This document shows, in pieces, positions 46,839-55,032 of a stretch of DNA of 64,000 nt; position 1 is the first letter of the stretch; each line of letters begins with the position of its first letter. The translations under genes were made by a program, and so were the position numbers. The notes below the pieces were generated by a model. It worked only from the letters and a program-made list of their open reading frames with translations, made no database searches and was not told where the DNA came from. Source of the DNA: UBA10906 sp049296695 (GTDB taxonomy: Bacteria; Pseudomonadota; Gammaproteobacteria; Methylococcales; Methylomonadaceae). The stretch is from contig JBAQSX010000061.1 of the NCBI GenBank assembly GCA_049296695.1, forward strand, positions 1-64,000. The letters are read 5' to 3'.

Positions 46839-47237
46839 TTAACTATTTAATGCTTCAGCATAAGCCATATCAAATGTTGGGATATGACTATCCAACCAAC
46901 CTTTTACTAATTGACCCACTTCTTCAGTGACTTCGGCTTCACCTGCATGGAATTTACTTTGCAAATCAGCGCAAATTCCAACTAATGCCACATGTTCTGC
47001 TTTGTGTCTATCATAACCCGCAAAATTTTTGGCAATCATTTCTTTTTCTTCATGCGCGAAATGATCAACTACATAAGCGATTAAATCATCTAATTGCACG
47101 CCTATTGCTGAACGTTCCGCACCACCTGTTGCTAAATCATACAATGTATTCAACTTATCGAATAAAATTTTATGCTCATCATCAGCAAATGCTACATTAG
47201 TGCCATATTGGCTTGCTGTCCAAGTGATTAGTGCCAT
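46839..47237 (-). CDS. Bacteriohemerythrin
   Basis: This 132-residue single-domain diiron O2-binding protein has all ligands in place: FADDEHKILF, VDHFAHEEKEM, YDRHKAEHVAL and WLDSHIPTFDMAYA. It probably stores or delivers O2, or acts as an O2/NO buffer. It sits next to the cytochrome oxidase operon but has its own promoter and terminator. The ribosome site AGGAG is 7 bp before the ATG. A second hemerythrin fold is fused to the chemoreceptor at 20290-22308. Confidence 0.94.
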   Translation of the reverse strand: MALITWTASQYGTNVAFADDEHKILFDKLNTLYDLATGGAERSAIGVQLDDLIAYVVDHFAHEEKEMIAKNFAGYDRHKAEHVALVGICADLQSKFHAGEAEVTEEVGQLVKGWLDSHIPTFDMAYAEALNS

Positions 47238-47280
47238 GTCTTACTCCTCATTATTATTGTTTAATTATAACCGCACTAAA

Positions 47281-47309
47281 ATTATGGATTGTATTGACTA
47301 CCAAGTCAA
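47281..47309 (-). promoter_or_regulatory. Sigma-70-type promoter of bacteriohemerythrin gene
   Basis: On the minus strand, TTGACT (47304-47309) and CATAAT (47281-47286) are spaced by 17 bp and lie 44 bp before the start codon. Both boxes are close to consensus. Confidence 0.6.
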
Positions 47310-48173
47310 TCACCGTTTAGTAAGCAAACGTTCAGCTACACTAATAATCAGCACATGGTTACGAATTCCAGAGATAAAGTAATCTTTAGCTATCTGTATC
47401 TAAACGCTTTACGGCAAGCAAATTATTCAAAGAAAAACCTAAAAAGTCTTATATCCGCTCAGCGTCCGCAAAAACATTGCAAATTCTCAATGCACCTTCC
47501 TAAATATAAGAAGTGTGTTGATTTTAAATATAAATTGATTTTGTCAAGTTGTTTATTTTATAAAAACATAGCTTTTCAAATACTATACGGAATACTTTAT
47601 CTATAACTTACTATGTTTTTTGATACACCCGACTGAAAAATTAGCTTCATCTTTAAGTTAAAAGAATTACTTAACCCTATTAATGCACCGATAGTTGTAC
47701 AAACACGCCTCTTGTCCAGAAATACTGTATAACTACCGTAATGATAATCCATTTTTTAAACTATAACTTTTAAGTGATAAAATCTATCCGACTAAAATTA
47801 AAGATTTTAAGCTTTTATAGGGAACTAAAAATAGCCTAGGACTTTAAAATAACCCTCATGCCCCCATTGTCTAGCACAATTTTAATAAAACCCCATCTCA
47901 TTAAGCCTTACTTAAAGTTGGCAGTGTAGCATTTTATGAGCAATATTTAAGTACGCCATGACTTAACTCATAAAATACGTCATTTTAATTTGTAGTTATT
48001 AGCATTCTACAAATAAAAACTAGAAAAAATGTTGCCTTGCAATGTCTTTGCTAGTATTTTGTTGCACTCTTATTTTTTAATAGTACATTACCGTAAAAGC
48101 AATAATAACTATATAAGACTAAGAGTAATTCGTCTTTACATAAATCATTTTTAATACCATTATAGGAACAATC
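47310..48173. other. Long empty region before the McrBC-like module
   Basis: About 860 bp of AT-rich DNA without a credible gene; short open frames here lack ribosome sites and coding character. An inverted pair attttatgag/ctcataaaat (47931-47940 and 47968-47977) is the only structure seen. A possible promoter for the downstream module is listed separately. Confidence 0.5.
48062..48089 (+). promoter_or_regulatory. Possible promoter of the McrBC-like module
   Basis: TTGCAC (48062-48067) and TACATT (48084-48089) are spaced 16 bp apart, about 85 bp before the ATG. In such AT-rich DNA this may be chance. Confidence 0.25.
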
Positions 48174-50696
48174 ATGAGTACCGCAAAAGAAGAACGCCTG
48201 ATTTTAGCGTTCAAATTACATTCAAAAGTCAATCCCGACCAAGGTAATTTAAGACCTGTCGCCGAAATTATTGACAATAAACTAATAGAATTAAACCCCA
48301 TTAATTTTTGTCATACCAATAAAATTTTTGTCACCGTTGGCTATCAAAATGTTAATGAAAAATTCAAAGAAGGACAATTATTTAGAATACCCGTCAACGT
48401 TGCCGAATATATTAGTACCAATGTAGACCCCTATGCCGCGTCTAAATATGTCACCCAAGGTATTAAAGCAGAACGTTTAAAACCCAATGAATTAGTTGAA
48501 ATAATAGAAGCTGAATTACCTGATAGTAATCATCGTTATGTTGAAATCGGTTATTATCCTAGCACTGAATATATTTTTATTCGCAACAGTGATAGGGATT
48601 GCTTTGGACCTTTTTCGTGGGAACGCAAAGAAGGTGAATCGGGTTTTTATTTATCACTACTCAATGATACCCCCTTATTACGCGCTTACAATATTAGTTT
48701 AGGACAAATATTTAAAATCGATAATGACAGTTTTGAAAACTATGTGTTTGATTGTCAAACCGTGGATAGATATTATCAATTAGTATTAAACATCCATGAT
48801 TTTTTAGAAAACGCCCAGTATTATGAATATGCCTCTGATGAAGAAATTGTACGTTATTGCGCTAAATTAGCAGGCGAAATGGGAACAATGGTTTTTTCTA
48901 AAACCAGTTGGGATGGTTTTAGAAAACTCGCGGTTAATAACGCGCCCTTTGATCAAGGTTTAGGTCGAGAGCGTTTAGCGCGATTATCCAATCTCGCTTC
49001 TGATATTTTTGTAATACAAGAAGATATTCGTGACAATATTGAACGCTTTTTAAGAAGCAATAATGGCGAGCATTTAATTCAAGATTTTATTGAACGCAAA
49101 CGTCCGCAATTATTAGATGAACTGCGCCGCAGTGTCTTAAAAGAAAAAGACAAAGATTTAGAAGAAAAAGAAGATAAGGTTTATCAAATTGAACAGCGTC
49201 TTAAAGATAAAGACAAAGAATTAAAAGAACTCAGTGCCGAAGTTGAACGCAAACGCAAAGAAGCCAATCAAGAGGTTATTTTAGAACATGCCGTGGCGGG
49301 GCGTAATGAAACCGTACAACAATTAGAACAATTAATTGCTGATAAAGAAAAACAATTAACTGATATTAATGAACGCCTCAATTTAGTCTCAGAACTTGTC
49401 GATATTCATCAGAAAATCGAAGAAGGCAAAGTGATTTACAAGCATTATGAAAAAGAAAATGCCTTAATTGTCGAAACCACTAAAAAATTAAAATTAGAGC
49501 GCGATAAAACCGAAGATGAATTACGCACTAAGTTAATTGAATTAAAACCTTTTGTGGAATATATCAACGGTTCATACTTTAGTAATAACAGCGAAAAAAC
49601 AAAATCGGTTTTTGTTGAAATTAATAACCAAAATTACAACGATGTCTTAGAACAACAACGTTTAGTAGTTGAATCAGTTAAACATAATCTACGTTTAAAT
49701 GGGCGTTATTTTGAATCATGGCAAGTAGCGAATTTATTAATCTCCACCCAACAATCCTTTATTACCTTTTTAGCAGGATTACCCGGCGTTGGTAAAACCT
49801 CATTAGCGCGATTATTAACCCAATCACAAGGTTTAAAACCCCGTTTGCAAGAAGTATCAGTAGCGCGGGGTTGGACTTCACAAAAAGATTTAATTGGTTT
49901 TTATAATCCATTAGCGAATCGTTTTCAATCCGCCAATACAGGTTTATATAGTTTTATTGAAGCTTTAAGTGCTGAGAAAAAAGATGAACAGGCAATGGCT
50001 TATGTATTATTAGACGAGGCGAATTTAAGTCCAATTGAACATTATTGGTCAGCCTTTATGGCAATGGCAGACGGCGAAGGGGCAAGAGAATTACGCTTAG
50101 GACAAGATACTTTAACCGTGCCTTCAGTATTACGCTTTTTAGCCACCATTAATTATGACGGTACTACTGAGCCATTAAGTCCACGAGTAGTAGACCGCGC
50201 CCCAGTTATTATTATGGAAAGCTCTGGGGCATTATCAGATGATAATGAAGTTATTAATCAACAATTAATTAACTTGCCCTTATCAGCGGGTGAAATGACT
50301 AAATTATTTGGTTTGGCAAAACAAATACCTGCTTTTCAAAATGATGAGGCGGTTATCTTTAATAAATTACGGCAAATACTCGCTGACCCTAATTTAGAAA
50401 AAGGTCGTCCTTTGAGTATTAGCCAACGTAAAGAAATTGTGATTCGGCAATATTGCGCTCAAGCCAGTTCATTAATGCGCTCCTTTGGTTGTGATGATTT
50501 TAAAGCCTTAGATTTAGCGATTTTGCAACATGTATTACCTCAAGTGCGCGGCACAGGGCATAAATTCGCTAGCCGTTTAGTTGAATTAAAACAAAGTTGT
50601 GATAATGAAGGTTTAAAAGAATCGGCGGCTTATTTAGAAAGAATGCTCGCTTATGGTGAAACAGAATTACATTCTTATGATTTCTTTTGCTGGTAA
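48174..50696 (+). CDS. McrB-like AAA+ ATPase with N-terminal sensor region and long coiled coil
   Basis: The 840 residues fall into three parts. Residues 1 to about 310 are an unrecognised alpha/beta N-terminal region (perhaps two small beta domains, then helices), the place where McrB proteins carry target-recognition domains. About 320-460 is a highly charged coiled coil (KEKDKDLEEKEDKVYQIEQR onward). About 500-840 is the AAA+ motor with Walker A AGLPGVGKTSLAR (about 535), Walker B YVLLDEANLSPIEHYW (about 610) and the McrB-clade sensor ATINYDGTTEPLSPRVVDRA. The GTP-specificity motif of E. coli McrB (MNTADRS) is replaced, so ATP may be used. The nuclease gene follows 6 bp later. This is a predicted anti-phage restriction-type module; an AGGA site precedes the ATG. 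Confidence 0.85.
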   Translation: MSTAKEERLILAFKLHSKVNPDQGNLRPVAEIIDNKLIELNPINFCHTNKIFVTVGYQNVNEKFKEGQLFRIPVNVAEYISTNVDPYAASKYVTQGIKAERLKPNELVEIIEAELPDSNHRYVEIGYYPSTEYIFIRNSDRDCFGPFSWERKEGESGFYLSLLNDTPLLRAYNISLGQIFKIDNDSFENYVFDCQTVDRYYQLVLNIHDFLENAQYYEYASDEEIVRYCAKLAGEMGTMVFSKTSWDGFRKLAVNNAPFDQGLGRERLARLSNLASDIFVIQEDIRDNIERFLRSNNGEHLIQDFIERKRPQLLDELRRSVLKEKDKDLEEKEDKVYQIEQRLKDKDKELKELSAEVERKRKEANQEVILEHAVAGRNETVQQLEQLIADKEKQLTDINERLNLVSELVDIHQKIEEGKVIYKHYEKENALIVETTKKLKLERDKTEDELRTKLIELKPFVEYINGSYFSNNSEKTKSVFVEINNQNYNDVLEQQRLVVESVKHNLRLNGRYFESWQVANLLISTQQSFITFLAGLPGVGKTSLARLLTQSQGLKPRLQEVSVARGWTSQKDLIGFYNPLANRFQSANTGLYSFIEALSAEKKDEQAMAYVLLDEANLSPIEHYWSAFMAMADGEGARELRLGQDTLTVPSVLRFLATINYDGTTEPLSPRVVDRAPVIIMESSGALSDDNEVINQQLINLPLSAGEMTKLFGLAKQIPAFQNDEAVIFNKLRQILADPNLEKGRPLSISQRKEIVIRQYCAQASSLMRSFGCDDFKALDLAILQHVLPQVRGTGHKFASRLVELKQSCDNEGLKESAAYLERMLAYGETELHSYDFFCW

Positions 50697-50702
50697 AAAC
50701 CC

Positions 50703-52409
50703 ATGAAAATAACCCTATTCATGGGCAATGAAACACGAGTTTTTAATAATCAGCATGAAATCTATAGTATTCATGCCGATGAAACCGTGTATTTTGAATT
50801 AAGCTTCGCATCGCCCAGTGATGATAGTCCTAGTTTATTTATTGAAGACCATGAATTAGTATTAACGGCTTATCATAAGGATAATGAAACTAAAGTATTT
50901 CGTTCTGAACCTAGCTGTATTTTTCATGAATTTTTTGGTTTAGTGATAGCGCGGCTTTATATTAATGAGCAGTGTATTGAATGTCGTTTTGATGTCAGTA
51001 TTAAAAAAAGCCAAGCGGTTCAAGTTGAACAAATGATTGGCTATTTAACGCAACAACAAGATGAAATTATGCGGATATGTTTAGCCACCACGCCTGTGAA
51101 TAATGCCGCGAATACTGACCCTGAAAAATTATTAACCACCGCTGAAACTTTTGTTAATACTTTAATGGCTTGTCGTTTAGAATTACAAAGCCATTTACGC
51201 AAACGTTTAATTCCTGTCAAACAAGCCGCGTGGAAATCTGAGCAACAAAGTGATATTGACCCCTTTGATATTATTTTTAATTTAGACGCATTAGAACCCG
51301 TATTAGGCGGCGGTGATGTCATTGTTAATGGGCGTAGTTTTACCATTAAAGATACCGAAATTACCAGCTTAACCGAAACCGCTAATGTCAGTGAAAATAC
51401 CATTTTATTAGGCGGCATTTATTCAATGCGGCGATTAATTAATCATTTATTACTAGCATTAAATCAAGCCGTTGCTAGCAATAAAAAAGAATTAGTTGTT
51501 GAAATAGAATATGAATCCTTAGCACAAGTTTTATTACGCGTCACTGCCTTTAAAATAAAACACCGCTCAGAGCAGTTATTATTAAGACTAGAAGAATTTA
51601 TCCGTTATTTTGAACATACTTTAAAAATTAATTATAACGGTGAACAACGTCCAATCATGACTCCTTTTGTGCGGGCTTCGCGGGTTTATCGGCGGTTATT
51701 TGAACAATTACACGACTGGTATTTATGCAATGAAGCCTCGCTGGAAAGTCGTAATTATTTAGCTAAATTACGCTCAGTTACCAAGCTTTATGAATTGGTG
51801 AGTTTATTTAAACTTATTGATTATTTGAATGCTAAAAATTGGCAAGTCACGCACACGCAATGGCTTTCTGAAACAGAATTTGTGCCGTCATTATTAGTAT
51901 TTGAGCGTGAGGATTTAAAATTAACCCTGCATTATGAAGCTAAAATATTTGCTTATGATGAAAATACTCGGCATTTAGATTTAGTCGATGTTAAGCATTC
52001 ACGTTTTAGTCATGACTATAATTATTGGTGTCCTGATTTTATTGTGCGTTTAGAGAATACTAAGAAAACCGCTTATTTTATTTTAGATGCTAAATATAGC
52101 TCAGCCGAAAGTATTAAACATCAGTATTTGCCGAGTTTATTAGAAAAGTATTTTATGAATATGGCAGTTTATGATGCTAATCGACAAGTATTAAGCCAAG
52201 AGCTTATTATGGGCATTATTGCTTTATTTCCAGATAAGGAATTGGCAAGCCCTGTATATATGTATAACTCGGCTAAATATGGGATTTATAAACAACCGTT
52301 AAAATTACCGATTATTACAGGTTTTCCGCTTACTTCGGTGTCGGATAAAATCACTTATCCATTATTAGATAGGTTATTTGAGATTATTGAAGGGCAATTA
52401 CATTTTTAA
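50703..52409 (+). CDS. DUF2357 protein with PD-(D/E)XK nuclease domain (McrC-like partner)
   Basis: The 568 residues have a beta-rich N-terminus (1-120), a helical DUF2357-like middle, and a C-terminal PD-(D/E)XK nuclease. The nuclease motifs are YWCPDFIVRLE (Asp near 444) and YFILDAKYSS (Asp-x-Lys near 462-464), followed by the helix with KHQYLPSLLEKYFM. In McrBC-type systems the McrB ring translocates and the McrC partner cuts; this gene is in the McrC position and has the same catalytic core. Both genes share AT-rich codon use with the host. Convergent greA follows, with a hairpin between. Confidence 0.85.
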   Translation: MKITLFMGNETRVFNNQHEIYSIHADETVYFELSFASPSDDSPSLFIEDHELVLTAYHKDNETKVFRSEPSCIFHEFFGLVIARLYINEQCIECRFDVSIKKSQAVQVEQMIGYLTQQQDEIMRICLATTPVNNAANTDPEKLLTTAETFVNTLMACRLELQSHLRKRLIPVKQAAWKSEQQSDIDPFDIIFNLDALEPVLGGGDVIVNGRSFTIKDTEITSLTETANVSENTILLGGIYSMRRLINHLLLALNQAVASNKKELVVEIEYESLAQVLLRVTAFKIKHRSEQLLLRLEEFIRYFEHTLKINYNGEQRPIMTPFVRASRVYRRLFEQLHDWYLCNEASLESRNYLAKLRSVTKLYELVSLFKLIDYLNAKNWQVTHTQWLSETEFVPSLLVFEREDLKLTLHYEAKIFAYDENTRHLDLVDVKHSRFSHDYNYWCPDFIVRLENTKKTAYFILDAKYSSAESIKHQYLPSLLEKYFMNMAVYDANRQVLSQELIMGIIALFPDKELASPVYMYNSAKYGIYKQPLKLPIITGFPLTSVSDKITYPLLDRLFEIIEGQLHF

Positions 52410-52412
52410 TTA

Positions 52413-52439
52413 ATTGGGTTGTCAAATTGGCAACCCAAT
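52413..52439. terminator. Hairpin between the nuclease gene and greA
   Basis: The arms attgggttg and caacccaat surround a 9-bp loop that itself contains gtcaaattggc. It lies between convergent stops. The T-run is poor. Confidence 0.5.
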
Positions 52440-52457
52440 ATAATAGCTAAGTGCGTT

Positions 52458-52934
52458 TTAAATATATTGTACTGAAATAATTTCGTATTCAATATTACCG
52501 CTGGGGGCTTTTACGGTGACGACATCTTCAATTTCTTTACCAATTAAAGCACGAGCAATAGGTGAACCCACTGAAATACGTCCTGATTTAATATCCGCCT
52601 CATCTTCACCGACGATTTGATAAGTCACTGTTTCGCCGCTGTCGAGATTTTCTATTTCAACTGTCGCGCCAAATACTACTTTTCCATTTGCATCGACTTT
52701 GGTGACATCGATTATTTGCGCGTTGGATAATTTGCTTTCAATTTCATTAATGCGTCCTTCGGCAAAACTTTGTTGTTCTTTTGCCGCGTGATATTCAGCA
52801 TTTTCTTTTAAATCGCCGTGTTCTCTGGCAGTCGCTATTGCATTAACAATGCGTGGACGGACAACGTGTTTTAATTCATCTAATTCAGCGCGTAATTTTT
52901 CCGCGCCTTTTACGGTTAATGGAACTTTGACCAT
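52458..52934 (-). CDS. greA: Transcription elongation factor GreA
   Basis: GreA rescues backtracked RNA polymerase by stimulating transcript cleavage. The 158-residue length is exact for the family. The N-terminal coiled coil has the acidic tip in EHGDLKENAEYHAAKE, and the C-terminal FKBP-like domain has SVGSPIARALIGKEIEDVV. In many gammaproteobacteria greA follows carB directly; here an acyltransferase gene lies between. Confidence 0.97.
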   Translation of the reverse strand: MVKVPLTVKGAEKLRAELDELKHVVRPRIVNAIATAREHGDLKENAEYHAAKEQQSFAEGRINEIESKLSNAQIIDVTKVDANGKVVFGATVEIENLDSGETVTYQIVGEDEADIKSGRISVGSPIARALIGKEIEDVVTVKAPSGNIEYEIISVQYI

Positions 52935-52960
52935 TGTTTTATAACTCCAAGTATTGTTAT

Positions 52961-54964
52961 TTATTCTGTAATAACTGTTTTAACTAATAAATTTTTTGCC
53001 AAGTAATCTGAAGCAATAGGGGTTAGATGTCCATAATCCCAACTGGTTATTCCTGTTTTCTTATCATCACCAATTCTTGTTAAACAACCTTTTTCATTGC
53101 AAAAAAGGGCAATTAAATCGATAAAAATTGATTTTTTTGTATTGCTAAATTGGGTTTTAAGATTTTCATTTTCAAGCATTATTTTTTGATCAATGCCTAT
53201 TAGTGTTCTTTCGGGGGTATTATGCCAGATTTTACGCATAATTATTTTAGGTAAATCATCTACCCAATGAGGTGATGGTCCTGTAAATATTATTCTTTTT
53301 ATACCACTTGCTAATAAAAAATCGTTTAATTTATTTAACTCATCAAATTTATGTCCATGCGCTTGGGCAATAATGACTACATTAGGTTTTATTTCCTTTA
53401 TGGTTTCTAAAGCAAATTGATTAGACTTTTGACAATAGTCTTTTGTTATATCACCTTGAATATTAGAATTAGCAGGACAACTAGAACTCGCTACTATTAA
53501 AATTTGCCAATCTTTAGGTAAATTATTATTCAACCCAAAGTATAATTGTTGAGCATGTGAATCCCCCCATATAAACACAATATTTCTCTTTTTTAAATCG
53601 GGATTGGGTGTGTAGCAGCTTTTATCTATTTGCGCTAAAGGTATTCTGGTCACATTGCCAAGACGATACTTTTCAATATCATAAAAATTGCAATCCCCGC
53701 GACATTTTGCAAACATTTCTGTTGTTTTAGAGTAATTCCATTCAGGTTTACTATTTTCAAAGTAATTAGCAAAATCGCTTTTTTCTTGGCTTCTATAGCC
53801 ATATCCTTGCAAACCACCATTTAAATATAAACTATATCCACCAAAACCAACTACTATCATTAAACCCAGTAATAATAAAACTATTTTTTTACTTTTAATT
53901 TTTAAACGAATCGGTCTTTCAATAAATTGATAAGTGAGCCAAGCGAGTAAAATTGAAATTAAAACAATAGTAATACGCAACTCGCGTGGTATTTCGCTTT
54001 CTAAAATTCTCGCAAAGGACAATAACGGCCAATGCCATAAATACAATGGAAAACTAATTAAGCCAAACCATACTAATAACTTATTTGATAAAATTACACG
54101 ATTCAACCACGTTTGCGTACCAGCTGAAATAATTAATGCTGTACCCAAGGTGGGTAATATTGCCCACCAACCAGGAAAATATTTATCTTTAGTAATCAGA
54201 AAAATCCCAGTTGCGATAAATAATACCCCTAAGATAGACTGTAGCGAATTAAAGTGGTTTTTAATATTGGGTAATAAAGTGGGCTTATAAAGCATTAGAT
54301 ACGCTAACATTGAACCTGTTAATAATTCCCAAAAACGCGTTTGTGGCGAATAAAAATCTGCTACAGCGTCCTCGCGTATTTCACTAATGTTGAGCGCGAA
54401 GGAAATAATAAATGCACTAATGGTAATTATTAAAAAATTAAATCTAATCTTCCAAGCAAGCCATAACAACAATGGCCAAATAATATAATACTGTTCTTCA
54501 ATACCTAAAGACCAAAGATGTAATAGTGGTTTGGTTTCAGCGGCATTATCAAAATAACCGCTCTCTTGCCAAAATAAAAAATTTGAAATAAAGCCGGCTC
54601 CACCAGCAACATGTTTTCCTAGTTGTGTATATTCATCAGCAAGTAATGTAAACCAACCTGCAGTAATACAAGCAATTAATACTAATAATAATGAAGGAAA
54701 TATACGTTTAATACGACGGCTATAAAATTCAATGAAACTAAAATTATTGCTTGTTAAATTGTTAAAAATAATGGTAGATATTAAAAATCCCGAAATAACA
54801 AAGAAAATATCAACGCCAATAAAACCGCCTTTAATCCAGTTTGGAAAAGCATGAAACCCTACAACGGATAAAACTGCAATTGCGCGTAAACCGTCAATAT
54901 CTGCACGATATTTAGGATGTGATAGTTCTTTAGAATTAATAGTCATAGTCATAGTCATAGTCAT
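52961..54964 (-). CDS. Acyltransferase 3 family protein with C-terminal SGNH domain (OafA-like)
   Basis: The 667 residues have a membrane acyltransferase part (about 15-370, starting YRADIDGLRAIAVLSVVGFH with the catalytic His). A periplasmic SGNH-type domain (about 440-660) follows, with the nucleophile in WGDSHAQQLYFGL and a late His in YGHLTPIASDYL. Such proteins O-acetylate lipopolysaccharide O-antigen or other surface glycans. The gene begins with four ATGACT hexamers, giving MTMTMTMT, so several in-frame starts exist. It is inserted between carB and greA on the same strand. Confidence 0.9.
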   Translation of the reverse strand: MTMTMTMTINSKELSHPKYRADIDGLRAIAVLSVVGFHAFPNWIKGGFIGVDIFFVISGFLISTIIFNNLTSNNFSFIEFYSRRIKRIFPSLLLVLIACITAGWFTLLADEYTQLGKHVAGGAGFISNFLFWQESGYFDNAAETKPLLHLWSLGIEEQYYIIWPLLLWLAWKIRFNFLIITISAFIISFALNISEIREDAVADFYSPQTRFWELLTGSMLAYLMLYKPTLLPNIKNHFNSLQSILGVLFIATGIFLITKDKYFPGWWAILPTLGTALIISAGTQTWLNRVILSNKLLVWFGLISFPLYLWHWPLLSFARILESEIPRELRITIVLISILLAWLTYQFIERPIRLKIKSKKIVLLLLGLMIVVGFGGYSLYLNGGLQGYGYRSQEKSDFANYFENSKPEWNYSKTTEMFAKCRGDCNFYDIEKYRLGNVTRIPLAQIDKSCYTPNPDLKKRNIVFIWGDSHAQQLYFGLNNNLPKDWQILIVASSSCPANSNIQGDITKDYCQKSNQFALETIKEIKPNVVIIAQAHGHKFDELNKLNDFLLASGIKRIIFTGPSPHWVDDLPKIIMRKIWHNTPERTLIGIDQKIMLENENLKTQFSNTKKSIFIDLIALFCNEKGCLTRIGDDKKTGITSWDYGHLTPIASDYLAKNLLVKTVITE

Positions 54965-54981
54965 TAATATTATGGAGATAT

Positions 54982-55014
54982 AAATCTAACAGGTTTTAAA
55001 AGCCTGTTAGATTT
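54982..55014. terminator. Hairpin downstream of carB
   Basis: The arms aaatctaacagg and cctgttagattt surround ttttaaaag. It follows carB on the minus strand, but the T-run is on the plus-strand side, so termination of carB transcripts may be incomplete, and greA may still receive read-through. Confidence 0.5.
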
Positions 55015-55032
55015 TTTTAAAAAAGCAATTAC

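Noticed and set aside
47310..47606. Short plus-strand frames upstream of the McrBC-like module
   Set aside because: No ribosome sites, no recognisable protein character, and composition like non-coding AT-rich DNA.
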